A stretch of DNA of 64,000 bases from Bacteroidia bacterium (GTDB lineage: Bacteria > Bacteroidota > Bacteroidia > Chitinophagales > UBA2359). Positions within the stretch are counted from its first letter, which is position 1; each line of letters begins with the position of its first letter. The notes below the pieces were generated by a model. That model saw nothing but the letters and a program-made list of their open reading frames with translations. It did not search any database and was not told the DNA's origin. Shown piece after piece: positions 55,216-63,990 of this stretch. The translations under genes were made by a program, and so were the position numbers. Location: the NCBI GenBank assembly GCA_030427245.1, contig JAUHXA010000025.1, forward strand, positions 27,642-91,641. Reading direction: 5' to 3'.

Positions 55216-55480
55216 TCTTCAATCTGTATAATCCTCTGCAATTCTTCCTCACTCGGCAATGCCAACATATACTTCGACACAAACAACTGATTGTCTATGC
55301 CTCCCAAAGCATATTTCACTTTCGTATCGTGCTTGTGAGTACATAGAACAATGCCAATAGGAGGATTGTCGTCTGCTTGAACGATGTTTTCCTTGTAGTA
55401 GTTGAGGTAAAAATTCATCTGTCCAACGTCATTGTAGTGGAAAGCTCGCACCTTCAAGTCAATCAAAACGGCACATTCTA
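55212..55480 (-). pseudogene. C-terminal remnant of a DUF1016/YhcG-type PDDEXK nuclease-like protein
   Basis: The minus-strand frame from about 55480 to 55212 encodes VECAVLIDLKVRAFHYNDVG, QMNFYLNYYKENIVQADDNP, PIGIVLCTHKHDTKVKYALG and a C-terminal tail ending EELQRIIQIED. This is the end of the PDDEXK_nuclease (DUF1016) family, where the IDLK residues belong to the nuclease core. The N-terminal two-thirds are absent, so it is a decayed gene end. Its stop overlaps the end of the M3 gene by 4 bp. Confidence 0.82.
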
Positions 55481-55716
55481 CTGACAGCCTCCAAAATTTG
55501 TTTTCCGAAAACCAAGAGGATGTTTTTGTGTGGGAAATGAAAGGCGGAACGGTGAAGGGTCAAGCGCTGACTCCTCTCCACAAAAACGTGGCTTTGGCGG
55601 CAAAAGACGACCCTAAACTGTATGAATTGTTGGCTTTGGTGGAGGTGATTCGGCTGAATAGGGAGGAAGAACAGGATATTGCAATGGAAAAATTGAAGGA
55701 ATTGATGATACTTTAA
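55474..55716 (+). pseudogene. C-terminal remnant of an unrecognised plus-strand gene
   Basis: A plus-strand frame starts without a good ATG (only TTG 55498) and reads NQEDVFVWEMKGGTVKGQAL, then TPLHKNVALAAKDDPKLYEL, LALVEVIRLNREEEQDIAME and a final KLKELM. It looks like the tail of a larger protein, and the pattern is familiar from C-termini of small wHTH or nucleotidyltransferase-linked proteins, but I cannot name it. Its broken 5' end abuts the broken 5' end of the DUF1016 remnant near 55475, marking a deletion junction. Confidence 0.6.
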
Positions 55717-55765
55717 AAAGGTACAAACAGACTTTTCTACCTTCAAAAACGTTAGTTTTGCTTAT

Positions 55766-58054
55766 ATGAATCTTCAAAAAACCTCCAAAACAATTCTTTT
55801 CTTGCTTCTTTTGGTAAGCACCTTCTTGGGCTACCAATTGCAGTATCTAAAGTACAGCTACGATATAAAAGATTTTTTTCCTATCAATAGCGAAGACACC
55901 CAGTTTTTTGAAGATTTTCGCCATAATTTTGGCAGTGACGATGACTATATTTTGATAGGTATCCGCAATGAAAAAAGTATATTTCAACAGGATTTTTTGG
56001 AGCAAATAGAGCGTTTGACCCAACAAATAGAAGCTATCCCCAATATTGAAAGTATCCAATCCATCACCCATCTCAAAGAATTTCGTCGAAGTGCTTTTTA
56101 CCACAAACTGTTAGAAGTTCCTTATCTGACCATTTCCGACCCCCAAACGTATGCCGAAGACAGCAGCCGAATTTACAACAATCCTCTATTGGTCGATTTT
56201 CTCGTATCGCAGGATGCAAAGTCGGTATTATTGTATCTCAAAAATACGGATTTATTGGATGACGTTAAATGCAGAGAGATTAAAGAAAATTTGGACCAAG
56301 CCTTAATGCAGTTTTCATTTGACGAATACCACATTGCAGGACGATGTACAGGGCAAACCGTATATATAGACCTAATTGAACGAGAAGTACGCCTATTTAT
56401 CGGGCTTGCCATTTTAGTGATTATGATTCTATTGTGGTTTACCTATCAGAGCTTATTCGGTGTGATATTGCCTTTGTTAGTAGTGGCACTTACGGTTTTA
56501 TGGACCATGGGAATAATGGTGCTAACAGGCAAATCTGTAGATTTGATTACCAATGTCATTCCCACTATATTAATGATTATTGGCATTGCAGATGTGATAC
56601 ATTTACTGAATCATTACCAATTCTTACAAGCCGAAAATCGAGCAAAACTACAACCTCTTCCTCCTTTCAACGTTCTCAAAAAAACAGTTAAAGAAGTAGG
56701 AACTGCCACTCTGCTCACTACTTTCACTACTGCAATTGGTTTTTTGACTCTTACTACCTCAAGCTTCAAACCATTGGTAGATTTGGGTTGGTACGCCACT
56801 GTTGGTCTGATGATTGCGTTGTTACTTACCTATACTTTAGTGCCAGCAGTATTGATACTCATTGAAGGAAAGAGAGAGATTTGGGTTCAATCACAAAACT
56901 CTATTTCAAGATTCAAATTTAGAGATAGGCTTAAATTGCAGAAATGTTTTGATTGGTCTATTAGACATCCCAAGCAAATTATGTTTTGGTCTGCTGTTAT
57001 TGCTTCAATAGCTCTATGTGGAGCCACCCAAATAAAGGATAATAAGTATATTTTGGAAGGATTGAAGTATGACCATCCTCAGCAACAGGGGTTTGTTTTC
57101 TTTGAAGAAAATTTTGGAGGTGTGCGCTCTTTTGAATTGGCAATACAAACAAAAGATACCACCAAACGTATTTTTGATTTTGATGTACTGCAAGAAGTAG
57201 CCGTGGTAGATAGTTTTTTGAGGAATCAATATGGCATCAAAAATCTTGTATCACCAGTAGTGGCAGTAAAAGTCACCAATCAAATTTACCATCAAGGGAG
57301 AATGGATTATTACCAACTACCTCCTACACCTAAAGAAACACGTCAGATCGTAAAACGATTGGAGCAATATGCTGAAGAAGTTAACTTATATAAATTGGTG
57401 GATTCTTCGCAGAGTCTTTCACACATCAGTGGTAAAATTCCAGATTGGGGCAGTCATATTGTTCGGCAAAAAAATAGAAATTTAGAGCGTTTTGTTGCAG
57501 AAGAGTTGAAGGAGAGTAAGCTGAACTATAAAATCACAGGAACGGCACATTTGATGGACTTGAACAATAGTTTTTTAGCAGAAAATGTGTTGGTGGGATT
57601 GGGCATTGCGATTGTGATTATTGGATTGCTGTTTGGGTATCTATTGCAGTCCGTTAAAATGATTTTTTTGGTATTGATTCCCAATGTATTACCTTTATTG
57701 TTCATTGCAGGAATGATGGGTTTTGTAGGAATAGACTTAAAGATTTCGACAGCTATTATATTCATTATTTCCTTTGGAATTGCAGTAGATGATTCGATTC
57801 ATTTTTTGAGTCGTTTTCGAAGAGAAATAAGGCAGCATCCGCTCAAGGAAGCCGTTAGACAAACCTATCTTCATACGGGTAAAGCGATTGTAGTCACATC
57901 GCTTATTTTGGCAGCAGGTTTTTTGACCCTTTGCAGTTCCGATTTTCTAAGTACATTCTACATCGGTTTGTTGATAGCCGTGACTTTGTTGGTGGCTTTA
58001 TTGGCAGATTTGTTATTATTACCTGTACTTTTGGTATGGTTTTATGAGAAATGA
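55766..58054 (+). CDS. RND/MMPL family transporter
   Basis: 762 residues with an N-terminal membrane helix, a periplasmic domain, and a block of five helices (about 210-375) containing GIADVIHLLNHYQF and the sterol-sensing-like arrangement. A second periplasmic domain and a second helix block (about 630-755) with SFGIAVDDSIHFLSRFRRE follow. This is the two-fold MMPL/patched-type architecture of inner-membrane exporters, without the large docking domains of AcrB. Cargo is unknown, though lipids are common for the family. TAGTTTTG lies 6 bp before the ATG, suggesting a very short leader if it is the promoter. The putative porin gene starts 27 bp after its stop. Confidence 0.9.
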   Translation: MNLQKTSKTILFLLLLVSTFLGYQLQYLKYSYDIKDFFPINSEDTQFFEDFRHNFGSDDDYILIGIRNEKSIFQQDFLEQIERLTQQIEAIPNIESIQSITHLKEFRRSAFYHKLLEVPYLTISDPQTYAEDSSRIYNNPLLVDFLVSQDAKSVLLYLKNTDLLDDVKCREIKENLDQALMQFSFDEYHIAGRCTGQTVYIDLIEREVRLFIGLAILVIMILLWFTYQSLFGVILPLLVVALTVLWTMGIMVLTGKSVDLITNVIPTILMIIGIADVIHLLNHYQFLQAENRAKLQPLPPFNVLKKTVKEVGTATLLTTFTTAIGFLTLTTSSFKPLVDLGWYATVGLMIALLLTYTLVPAVLILIEGKREIWVQSQNSISRFKFRDRLKLQKCFDWSIRHPKQIMFWSAVIASIALCGATQIKDNKYILEGLKYDHPQQQGFVFFEENFGGVRSFELAIQTKDTTKRIFDFDVLQEVAVVDSFLRNQYGIKNLVSPVVAVKVTNQIYHQGRMDYYQLPPTPKETRQIVKRLEQYAEEVNLYKLVDSSQSLSHISGKIPDWGSHIVRQKNRNLERFVAEELKESKLNYKITGTAHLMDLNNSFLAENVLVGLGIAIVIIGLLFGYLLQSVKMIFLVLIPNVLPLLFIAGMMGFVGIDLKISTAIIFIISFGIAVDDSIHFLSRFRREIRQHPLKEAVRQTYLHTGKAIVVTSLILAAGFLTLCSSDFLSTFYIGLLIAVTLLVALLADLLLLPVLLVWFYEK

Positions 58055-58081
58055 CCAATTTCGAGATGAATTGAAGAATAA

Positions 58082-60415
58082 ATGATAAAATTTTCAACCA
58101 TTATTCACAGCTTCAAATGCTTGACCTTGTTTTTAATATTCTGTCAAGTTACTATCTATGCCCAGCTCCCAACCCTTGGTGGTGGGGGAGGTGGTTTGGG
58201 GGGAATCGGTCAAGGTGGGGTAGGCAGCAGCGGCGGAGGAACGTCCCGACCCATATTGGAGAAAGACACACTCAATATTGACGGTCGCTACGATACAATT
58301 TTGTTTTCAACCAACCGCTACACCCTTCAATTGGAGAAAGTCGATACCAACATTACTCATTTGAATCGCTATCACCCTGCCCTGCAATATGGTAAATTTC
58401 CGTATGTCCACTTAGGAAATACAGGACAAGCCCATCAGCCATTGATATTTGAATACCAACGACAGATAGGTTTTCAGTTGGGTCTGAGGCAGTTCGATGC
58501 CTATTTATTGAAGCCCGAAGAAGTGCCTTATTACCATTCTCATTATCCCTATTCTCAAATTCAATACACAATCGGGCCGCAAGAAGAACAAAATTTTGGA
58601 ATCGACTTTGCCCTGCATCCTGCCCAAACCTTCAATATCTTTTTGCGTTACCGAAGTAGCAATGCACCGGGGATTTACCAACGGCATCAGTCTATTTACC
58701 GCAATTTTGCAGGAAGCGTATGGTATCAACATCCCAAACAACGCTATCAAGTCATTGCTCACTATCTCTCCAACAATGGCACGATTCAGCAAAACGGAGG
58801 TGTAGCAGTAGATACAACGGTCACAAAATTGAATGAAGACAAACTGCTCTTACCCATTCGATTGTCTTCTGCTGAAAATAAGATAAATGAGCGAAATGTT
58901 TTTGTGCAGCAAACGATGGATTTTGGGAGAAGGGTGAAGCGAAAAGTGGTTGTTGATACCACTTCTATTAGTCGAATTCCAAAAGGCATTTTTATAGATA
59001 GTTCTGGTGTGTTGCCTCCAAAACCACCTTTAAACCGACCTCCAAAACCGCCGCTGCAAGATAGTACCGTTGTCACATTACCGAGAGATACCATTCCCGA
59101 TAGCATCGCTGTTTTGCCACCTCCAAATGCACGTCAAGACAGTACACTGCGTCTGGCTCGTCCTTCCAAAAAGAAAACGAAAGTGGTCGAAACGTTTGTG
59201 CCCAGAGGAAGGGTAGGTTATGCACTAGCCTTGAAAAATAATTCGTATCTCTATGATGACCAGCAAAGTACTGACAATGCCGCAACTTATTACAATGATT
59301 TTTACTTGGGTGATGAAACCAATATCGAAAATCGCCCAGCCTTACTATACAATCCCCTTTCCCAAAAAACTATTCAAAATGAGGTGTTTTTGATGTGGAT
59401 TGGCGATAAGCAAAAGGGCAGCACCAACATTGTCCGCAATGCAAGAATCGGCTTGCTCCATCAAAACACCCAACTGACACAAGCTTATCGAATTGACAGC
59501 CTCACCTACTATACTTCTGAAACGGCAGCAAGCACATTTGCAGCGAGGATAGATACGACTTACCGCTTCAATACGGGATTACTCAATTTTCAAATGGAAA
59601 ACGATGTTCGAAAAAGTAATCGGCGGTTTAATTATTTGTTGAAAGCTCAATACGCCTTGTTTGGCTTCAATGCGGGAGACTTCAATGCTTCTGCAAGTAT
59701 TGACTATCCAATTGCGTCGAAATTGGGAAGTTTAAGATTGAAGGCAAACATCAAAAGTTTGAGTCCCGATTTTGTTCAAAACCGTTGGTTTGGGCATTAC
59801 TTCAATTGGGACAATGACTTCAAAAAAACGCAAAGTTTGCAGGTCGAAGCGACCTACGAACTTCCAAGATTGAAGTTGGAACTCAGCGCACGAACCCAAA
59901 TTTTTGACCAATTAATTGTCACCAATACGCTTTCGCAACCCACACAATTGTCGACTGAATTGAGTGTGAGTCAATTTATTTTGAAGAAGGGATTTCGATT
60001 TCTTCGTAAGTTTCATTTTGACCATACTTCGGTTGTCCAACTTTCAAGTAGTGATTTTATTAATTTACCTACTTATACGACCTTCAACAGTTTGTATTAT
60101 CAGGGCTATCTGTTTGGAGGTGCAGCACTTGCCAAAATCGGTTTAGACATACAGTACCACACTAACTATTTTGCCAATGGCTACAATCCTGCAACAGGAC
60201 AATTTTTTCTTCAAAATCAACAAGAATTGGAGTTTTATCCCGTTGTAGATGCCTATATCAATGTAAAAATTCAAAGAGTTAGACTATTTTTAGCAATGCA
60301 ACACCTCAATCAAGGATGGATACCAGGCTTCGACAATGGATATTTTGAAGCAGTACACCACCCAATGCAAGATAGAGCATTAAAGTTTGGAGTTCGGTGG
60401 ATGTTTTTTGATTGA
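58082..60415 (+). CDS. Bacteroidota putative porin (outer membrane beta-barrel)
   Basis: 777 residues. A signal peptide ends near IYAQ, followed by a Gly-rich stretch (LGGGGGGLGGIGQGG), a Pro-rich linker (PPKPPLNRPPKPP near 310-330) and a long barrel region with alternating aromatic strands, ending in GVRWMFFD. This matches the putative-porin family (PF14121-like) of Bacteroidota by style. It follows the MMPL transporter by 27 bp, so the pair may form an export or uptake unit spanning both membranes. Confidence 0.8.
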   Translation: MIKFSTIIHSFKCLTLFLIFCQVTIYAQLPTLGGGGGGLGGIGQGGVGSSGGGTSRPILEKDTLNIDGRYDTILFSTNRYTLQLEKVDTNITHLNRYHPALQYGKFPYVHLGNTGQAHQPLIFEYQRQIGFQLGLRQFDAYLLKPEEVPYYHSHYPYSQIQYTIGPQEEQNFGIDFALHPAQTFNIFLRYRSSNAPGIYQRHQSIYRNFAGSVWYQHPKQRYQVIAHYLSNNGTIQQNGGVAVDTTVTKLNEDKLLLPIRLSSAENKINERNVFVQQTMDFGRRVKRKVVVDTTSISRIPKGIFIDSSGVLPPKPPLNRPPKPPLQDSTVVTLPRDTIPDSIAVLPPPNARQDSTLRLARPSKKKTKVVETFVPRGRVGYALALKNNSYLYDDQQSTDNAATYYNDFYLGDETNIENRPALLYNPLSQKTIQNEVFLMWIGDKQKGSTNIVRNARIGLLHQNTQLTQAYRIDSLTYYTSETAASTFAARIDTTYRFNTGLLNFQMENDVRKSNRRFNYLLKAQYALFGFNAGDFNASASIDYPIASKLGSLRLKANIKSLSPDFVQNRWFGHYFNWDNDFKKTQSLQVEATYELPRLKLELSARTQIFDQLIVTNTLSQPTQLSTELSVSQFILKKGFRFLRKFHFDHTSVVQLSSSDFINLPTYTTFNSLYYQGYLFGGAALAKIGLDIQYHTNYFANGYNPATGQFFLQNQQELEFYPVVDAYINVKIQRVRLFLAMQHLNQGWIPGFDNGYFEAVHHPMQDRALKFGVRWMFFD

Positions 60416-60424
60416 TTATTTAAA

Positions 60425-60452
60425 AAAAAAGAGGTATATTGCTACTCTTTTT
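60425..60452 (+). terminator. Weak hairpin after the porin gene
   Basis: AAAAAGAG pairs with CTCTTTTT with an 11-nt loop, 10 bp after the porin stop. The T-run is inside the stem, so support is modest. Confidence 0.4.
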
Positions 60453-60480
60453 AATTCCTAAACACTAAAAATTTAATATC

Positions 60481-60921
60481 ATGAGTGACGGCACACAATA
60501 CTATGCAGTTGTCGAAGAATGTATTCAGAAATTGGGCATAGATCCAGCAACTACAAAAGGGCAGAAAGAAGGTCAATGGAACTTGACAAAAGGCTCTGTG
60601 AAAGTATATATTGATGTAATGTATATTGAAAGAGAAAAGCGACATTATTTTCAGGTATTGGCTCCTGTTATGCAGTTGCCTGCTTCCAATCGAGATAATT
60701 TGGCTTTGGAGTTATTGACACTGAACCATCAACTATACGGTGCAGCTTTTACCCTTTTCAACGAACATGTCTGTATCAAGGCAATTCGAGAATGTGACGG
60801 TTTGGATGCCAATGAAGCATTCGCAACTATTACTCGTGTGGGCAATTACGGAGATCATTACGATGATATTTTGAAGCAAAAATATCCAAATAATCGTCCG
60901 ATTGGTTTTCATGCGGGATAA
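60481..60921 (+). CDS. YbjN-domain-like protein
   Basis: 146 residues. The pattern matches the YbjN/type III chaperone-like fold by eye: an initial helix (VVEECIQKLGI), then strands GQWNLTKGSVKVYIDVMYI and YFQVLAPVMQLP, and a long helix ALELLTLNHQLYGAAFTLFN. Such proteins are small cytosolic factors of uncertain function. It has its own strong terminator 38 bp downstream. Confidence 0.75.
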   Translation: MSDGTQYYAVVEECIQKLGIDPATTKGQKEGQWNLTKGSVKVYIDVMYIEREKRHYFQVLAPVMQLPASNRDNLALELLTLNHQLYGAAFTLFNEHVCIKAIRECDGLDANEAFATITRVGNYGDHYDDILKQKYPNNRPIGFHAG

Positions 60922-60958
60922 TTTGGTGAATTAAATCATTGATTTTTTTCTACAATGA

Positions 60959-61008
60959 GAGGCTTTTGAAGTTTTTATACAAAGAACTTCAAAAGCCTCT
61001 TTTTTTTC
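60959..61008 (+). terminator. Strong Rho-independent terminator
   Basis: 15-bp perfect stem (60959-60973 with 60985-60999), followed by eight or more T residues. Ends the transcript of the YbjN-like gene. Confidence 0.95.
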
Positions 61009-61141
61009 GATAGACTATAATTTTGTCTTTTTTTCGTCATTTTTTAAACATTGGCCTGATAACCTCTATCTAACCAACATACTTTGGCATAAAATTCGCA
61101 ACCACCTTGACTATACCTATACCCTAAAAATCCTGCGAATT

Positions 61142-62365
61142 ATGATTGCACAACACACATCCAGAGCATTTTCCACAGCTCTACTTTTTACCCTTTTATT
61201 TGTTTCCACGTTTAGTTTTGCCTCCGATGATGAAGGAATTACTTTCTTTGATGGAAGCTTGTCGGAAGCGCAAATGATTGCAGCAGAAGAACAAAGACCC
61301 GTTTTTGTACAATTGTCTGCCGATTGGTGCTTACCTTGTCGTCAAATGGAGAAATACGTTTTTCCTTTGTCTTCAGTAGGTGAATTCTACAATGAAAATT
61401 TTATAAATATCAAATTAGATGCGGATTCACCCGACGGAATTGAGTTGAAAAGAAACTACGATGCTATGACTATTCCTGAATCTTTCTTTTTTGACTCCAA
61501 TGGTCGCTTGATGCTTCGAGAAGGAGGCTTCAAAAGCGAACAACAAATATTGAGTTTGGGCAACAAAATCCTGAAAAAACATCCCAAACCCCGCAAGTCA
61601 AATAGGGTCGTCATTACTCCTAATACAAGAAACACAAGTAGCCCAAATACTTCAACAGACGACACCATTGAAGGAAAAATCTATACAGGAAATTCTTCCA
61701 ATAGTAGCAGCTTATATGCCCACAAATCGGGTTTTGACCTCTTTTTGATGCGTCTAACGGGCAGCATCAAAAAACCTCACAACATGGAATGGGTCTATCA
61801 CAACGCTGAAAATTTTGATAGCAAAGCCATGAACACCTTACTCCGCCAAAAAAATCGCTTCAATGACTACTATGGCGAGTCAACTATTAATCAACACATC
61901 AAGAGTATTTTATACACTAAATTGGCGATTGCTACGGGGGACAGAAACGAAGATTTGTATAAGGATATATTGAAGGTCGTACAGAAAGCAGATTTACCCG
62001 AATCTGATTTTTTGAAGATAGAACTACAATCGAGATATTTTGAGGGAGTTGGCGACGATGAAAGTTATGTGAAGGTAAACCGCCAATTTATGCGAAAATA
62101 CAAAGGCAAAGATCCAGCAGTTTTTCACCGAAAAGCGTGGGAGGTTCACGACCATACCGACAAAAAGGCCGACTTATTGAAGGCGATTGACTGGCTCGAA
62201 AAATCGGTCGACCTCAATCCTCAGTTTTACAACCTCGAAACGCTTGCGAAATTCTACGACAAAGTAGGTAAAAAACGCAAAGCTCGAAAAGCGGCTGAGC
62301 GAGCGATTGAATATGCGAAAGTAGAGCAGAGGTCCTACAATCATTTGCTGGCAATAATAGATTAG
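61142..62365 (+). CDS. Exported thioredoxin-fold protein with C-terminal TPR-like helices
   Basis: 407 residues. A signal peptide (TALLFTLLFVSTFSFAS) is followed by a thioredoxin domain with the active site WCLPC near 62-66 and the cis-Pro segment MTIPESFFF. A Ser/Asn-rich linker spans about 150-190. The C-terminal half is helical with a KADLLKAIDWLEKSVDLNPQ TPR unit. Periplasmic thiol-disulfide exchange is likely; the helical half may bind a partner. It is framed by two strong terminators, so it is monocistronic. Confidence 0.88.
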   Translation: MIAQHTSRAFSTALLFTLLFVSTFSFASDDEGITFFDGSLSEAQMIAAEEQRPVFVQLSADWCLPCRQMEKYVFPLSSVGEFYNENFINIKLDADSPDGIELKRNYDAMTIPESFFFDSNGRLMLREGGFKSEQQILSLGNKILKKHPKPRKSNRVVITPNTRNTSSPNTSTDDTIEGKIYTGNSSNSSSLYAHKSGFDLFLMRLTGSIKKPHNMEWVYHNAENFDSKAMNTLLRQKNRFNDYYGESTINQHIKSILYTKLAIATGDRNEDLYKDILKVVQKADLPESDFLKIELQSRYFEGVGDDESYVKVNRQFMRKYKGKDPAVFHRKAWEVHDHTDKKADLLKAIDWLEKSVDLNPQFYNLETLAKFYDKVGKKRKARKAAERAIEYAKVEQRSYNHLLAIID

Positions 62366-62400
62366 CTACCAAAGAAATAATGGAATTTAACTGATAGTCA

Positions 62401-62441
62401 ATGCGCTCAAAAATCAATTGGTTTTGAGCGCATTTTTTTTT
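62401..62441 (+). terminator. Strong Rho-independent terminator
   Basis: 12-bp perfect stem ATGCGCTCAAAA (62401-62412) with TTTTGAGCGCAT (62422-62433), followed by a run of T residues. Ends the thioredoxin-TPR gene. Confidence 0.95.
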
Positions 62442-62582
62442 GGGTATTGCCTAACCCTGTATAGTTTGAGCATCAAGTGAGTGGATTTCAAATTGGGAAG
62501 TTATTTTTTAACAGCTTTTGATTTGAAATTCATATCTTACCATTTTTCACTTATTGACCAATTTTTTTAAACTCAATAGAAC

Positions 62583-63302
62583 ATGAGTAAAAAAGGAAAA
62601 CTCTACTTAATTCCCAATGTGTTGGGTGGCGAAGATGTGAGCATTATACCTCAATATGTAAAAGACATCGCTTGTGGTTTGGATATATTTTTGGTGGAAA
62701 CCCCTCGAAATGCTCGTCGTTATTTGATAAAGTTGGGCATTAAGGAAACAGGAAAAGCAATTGACGATCTTACTTTTCACCATCTCGACAAGCATACTCA
62801 AAAAAATCAGTTTAGAGAATTTTTGAATGAAGCTGATAATGGTGTGGATATTGGTTTGATTTCGGATGCAGGTTGCCCTGCTATTGCAGATCCAGGAGCT
62901 TATTTGGTCAAAACTGCGCATCGTAGAGGCATTGAAGTTGTTCCTTTAGTAGGCCCTTCCTCTATCCTGTTGGCGTTAATGGCTTCAGGAATGAATGGTC
63001 AGTCTTTTTCTTTTGTGGGGTATGTACCTTTCACAAAGCCAGATCGTGCAAGGCGTTTGCAGCAATTGGAGAAATGGGCTAATCAACAGCGACAAACACA
63101 GATTTTTATTGAAGCTCCTTACCGCAACAATGCTCTTCTGAAAGATATTCTCCAAAATTGTCATCCTGCTACTAAGTTATGTGTGGCGGTTAATTTGACT
63201 CTGCCAAATCAGCAAGTTATCAGCCAAACCATCGAAAATTGGAGAAATGATACCCTTCCTGAACTACACAAACAACCTGCTATTTTCCTTTTGGGGAGGT
63301 AA
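62583..63302 (+). CDS. RsmI-like SAM-dependent methyltransferase (tetrapyrrole methylase fold)
   Basis: 239 residues. LYLIPNVLGG at the start, LISDAGCPAIADPGAYLVKT (SAM-binding region) and VVPLVGPSSILLALMASGM are clear signatures of the RsmI/YraL group that 2'-O-methylates C1402 of 16S rRNA. This version is shorter than standard RsmI at the C-terminus, as in a second subgroup that many Bacteroidota carry beside true RsmI; its exact substrate is therefore uncertain. Confidence 0.88.
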   Translation: MSKKGKLYLIPNVLGGEDVSIIPQYVKDIACGLDIFLVETPRNARRYLIKLGIKETGKAIDDLTFHHLDKHTQKNQFREFLNEADNGVDIGLISDAGCPAIADPGAYLVKTAHRRGIEVVPLVGPSSILLALMASGMNGQSFSFVGYVPFTKPDRARRLQQLEKWANQQRQTQIFIEAPYRNNALLKDILQNCHPATKLCVAVNLTLPNQQVISQTIENWRNDTLPELHKQPAIFLLGR

Positions 63303-63347
63303 TAAACTGATTCATTCCCGAAAAATTCCCTTTCACTCCTTTTTAGT

Positions 63348-63377
63348 TGCTGACACATGGATAACCAAGTATATTTG
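63348..63377 (+). promoter_or_regulatory. Promoter of the repeat-containing candidate RNA
   Basis: TTG (63348-63350), 19 bp, then TATATTTG (63370-63377), followed by CAG. It is a good Bacteroidota consensus. The 58 bp upstream of the -7 element align with the second module that starts near 63839. Confidence 0.65.
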
Positions 63378-63378
63378 C

Positions 63379-63602
63379 AGTGATTTTATGCTGTAAACCT
63401 TAATTTATTCCCTAAGCTGAAACCCTGTTAACCCTAACAAAACCTAAGCATAAAACCCTGTTTAATACTAATTTCCTAAGTTAAAGCCCCAATAACTCTA
63501 ATACAACCTAAGCATAAAACCCTGTTTAACGCTAATTCCCTAAGTTGAAGCCCAGTTAACCCTGACAAAACCTAAACAAAACACCTGATTTCCCTTTAAA
63601 CC
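63379..63602 (+). repeat. Tandem array with 32-bp period (64-bp higher-order unit)
   Basis: Units beginning CCTAAG or CCTAAA start at 63411, 63443, 63475, 63507, 63539 and 63571, exactly 32 bp apart. A degenerate unit precedes them at 63379. Alternate units are more alike (a/b type), giving a 64-bp super-repeat. Copies are diverged, with AACCCTGTTTAA-like cores. There are no unique spacers, so it is not a CRISPR array. Confidence 0.92.
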
Positions 63603-63642
63603 ATTGAATAAAAAGCCCTTTCATAAAAGTTGGGGCTTTTTT
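63384..63642 (+). ncRNA. Candidate small RNA carrying the 32-nt repeats
   Basis: A consensus promoter at 63348-63377 and a terminator at 63611-63642 enclose about 260 nt that consist mostly of the 32-nt repeats. No reading frame with protein-like content is seen. The transcript is inferred from promoter, terminator and repeats; I recognise no known RNA family. Confidence 0.45.
63611..63642 (+). terminator. Terminator of the repeat-containing candidate RNA
   Basis: AAAAGCCC (63611-63618) pairs with GGGCTTTT (63633-63640), followed by TTG. It could also serve the RsmI-like gene if read-through occurs. Confidence 0.7.
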
Positions 63643-63687
63643 GTTTTGTATGAACTATTCTATAAAGTATTATATTAAGTAAAAAAG

Positions 63688-63790
63688 AAAAAATAACTCA
63701 TCGACCAATATTCCCCTTTTGAAAAGCCTGCCCCGATTTCTCGGTGGGGGATGGGGTATGTTAGCAAAAGAAAACGAGGAGTTATTTTTT
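63688..63790. repeat. 103-bp element bounded by 12-bp inverted repeats
   Basis: AAAAAATAACTC (63688-63699) is the exact reverse complement of GAGTTATTTTTT (63779-63790). The 79 bp between hold a G/C-rich core with a CCCCGA/TCGG-GGGG hairpin. It could be a small inverted-repeat element or a folded RNA end with a T-run. Confidence 0.6.
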
Positions 63791-63897
63791 TACCCTTACT
63801 AAGTGACATTTTGAGTGTTAAAAAAAGCGTAAATTTGGTTCATCCCTCAAAAATTCCCTTTTATACCATTCCTGTTTAGAGATTTGAGGTTGTACTT

Positions 63898-63905
63898 TAT
63901 ATTTG
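63898..63905 (+). promoter_or_regulatory. -7 element of the second right-edge module
   Basis: TATATTTG followed by CAG, as in the first module. The upstream 59 bp begin TTCATCCCTCAAAAATTCCC and align with the first module's TTCATTCCCGAAAAATTCCC at the same distance. Confidence 0.6.
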
Positions 63906-63911
63906 CAGCAT

Positions 63912-63990
63912 AATACACACATACACGCTTTCATAGCTACATTTTATACTCAAGCAATAAAAGTCCCAATTTACTAATTGGGACTTTATC
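63912..63990 (+). ncRNA. Candidate short RNA of the second module
   Basis: About 80 nt between the predicted start near 63912 and a strong terminator. It lacks the 32-nt repeats. No protein-like frame. Existence inferred from promoter plus terminator only. Confidence 0.4.
63960..63990 (+). terminator. Strong terminator at the right edge
   Basis: 12-bp perfect stem AAAGTCCCAATT (63960-63971) with AATTGGGACTTT (63976-63987), loop TACT, then ATCGTTAA. The A-rich left flank makes it possibly bidirectional. Confidence 0.85.

Noticed and set aside
63379..63602. Possible CRISPR array
   Set aside because: The 32-bp units follow each other with no unique spacers, and no cas genes are present.
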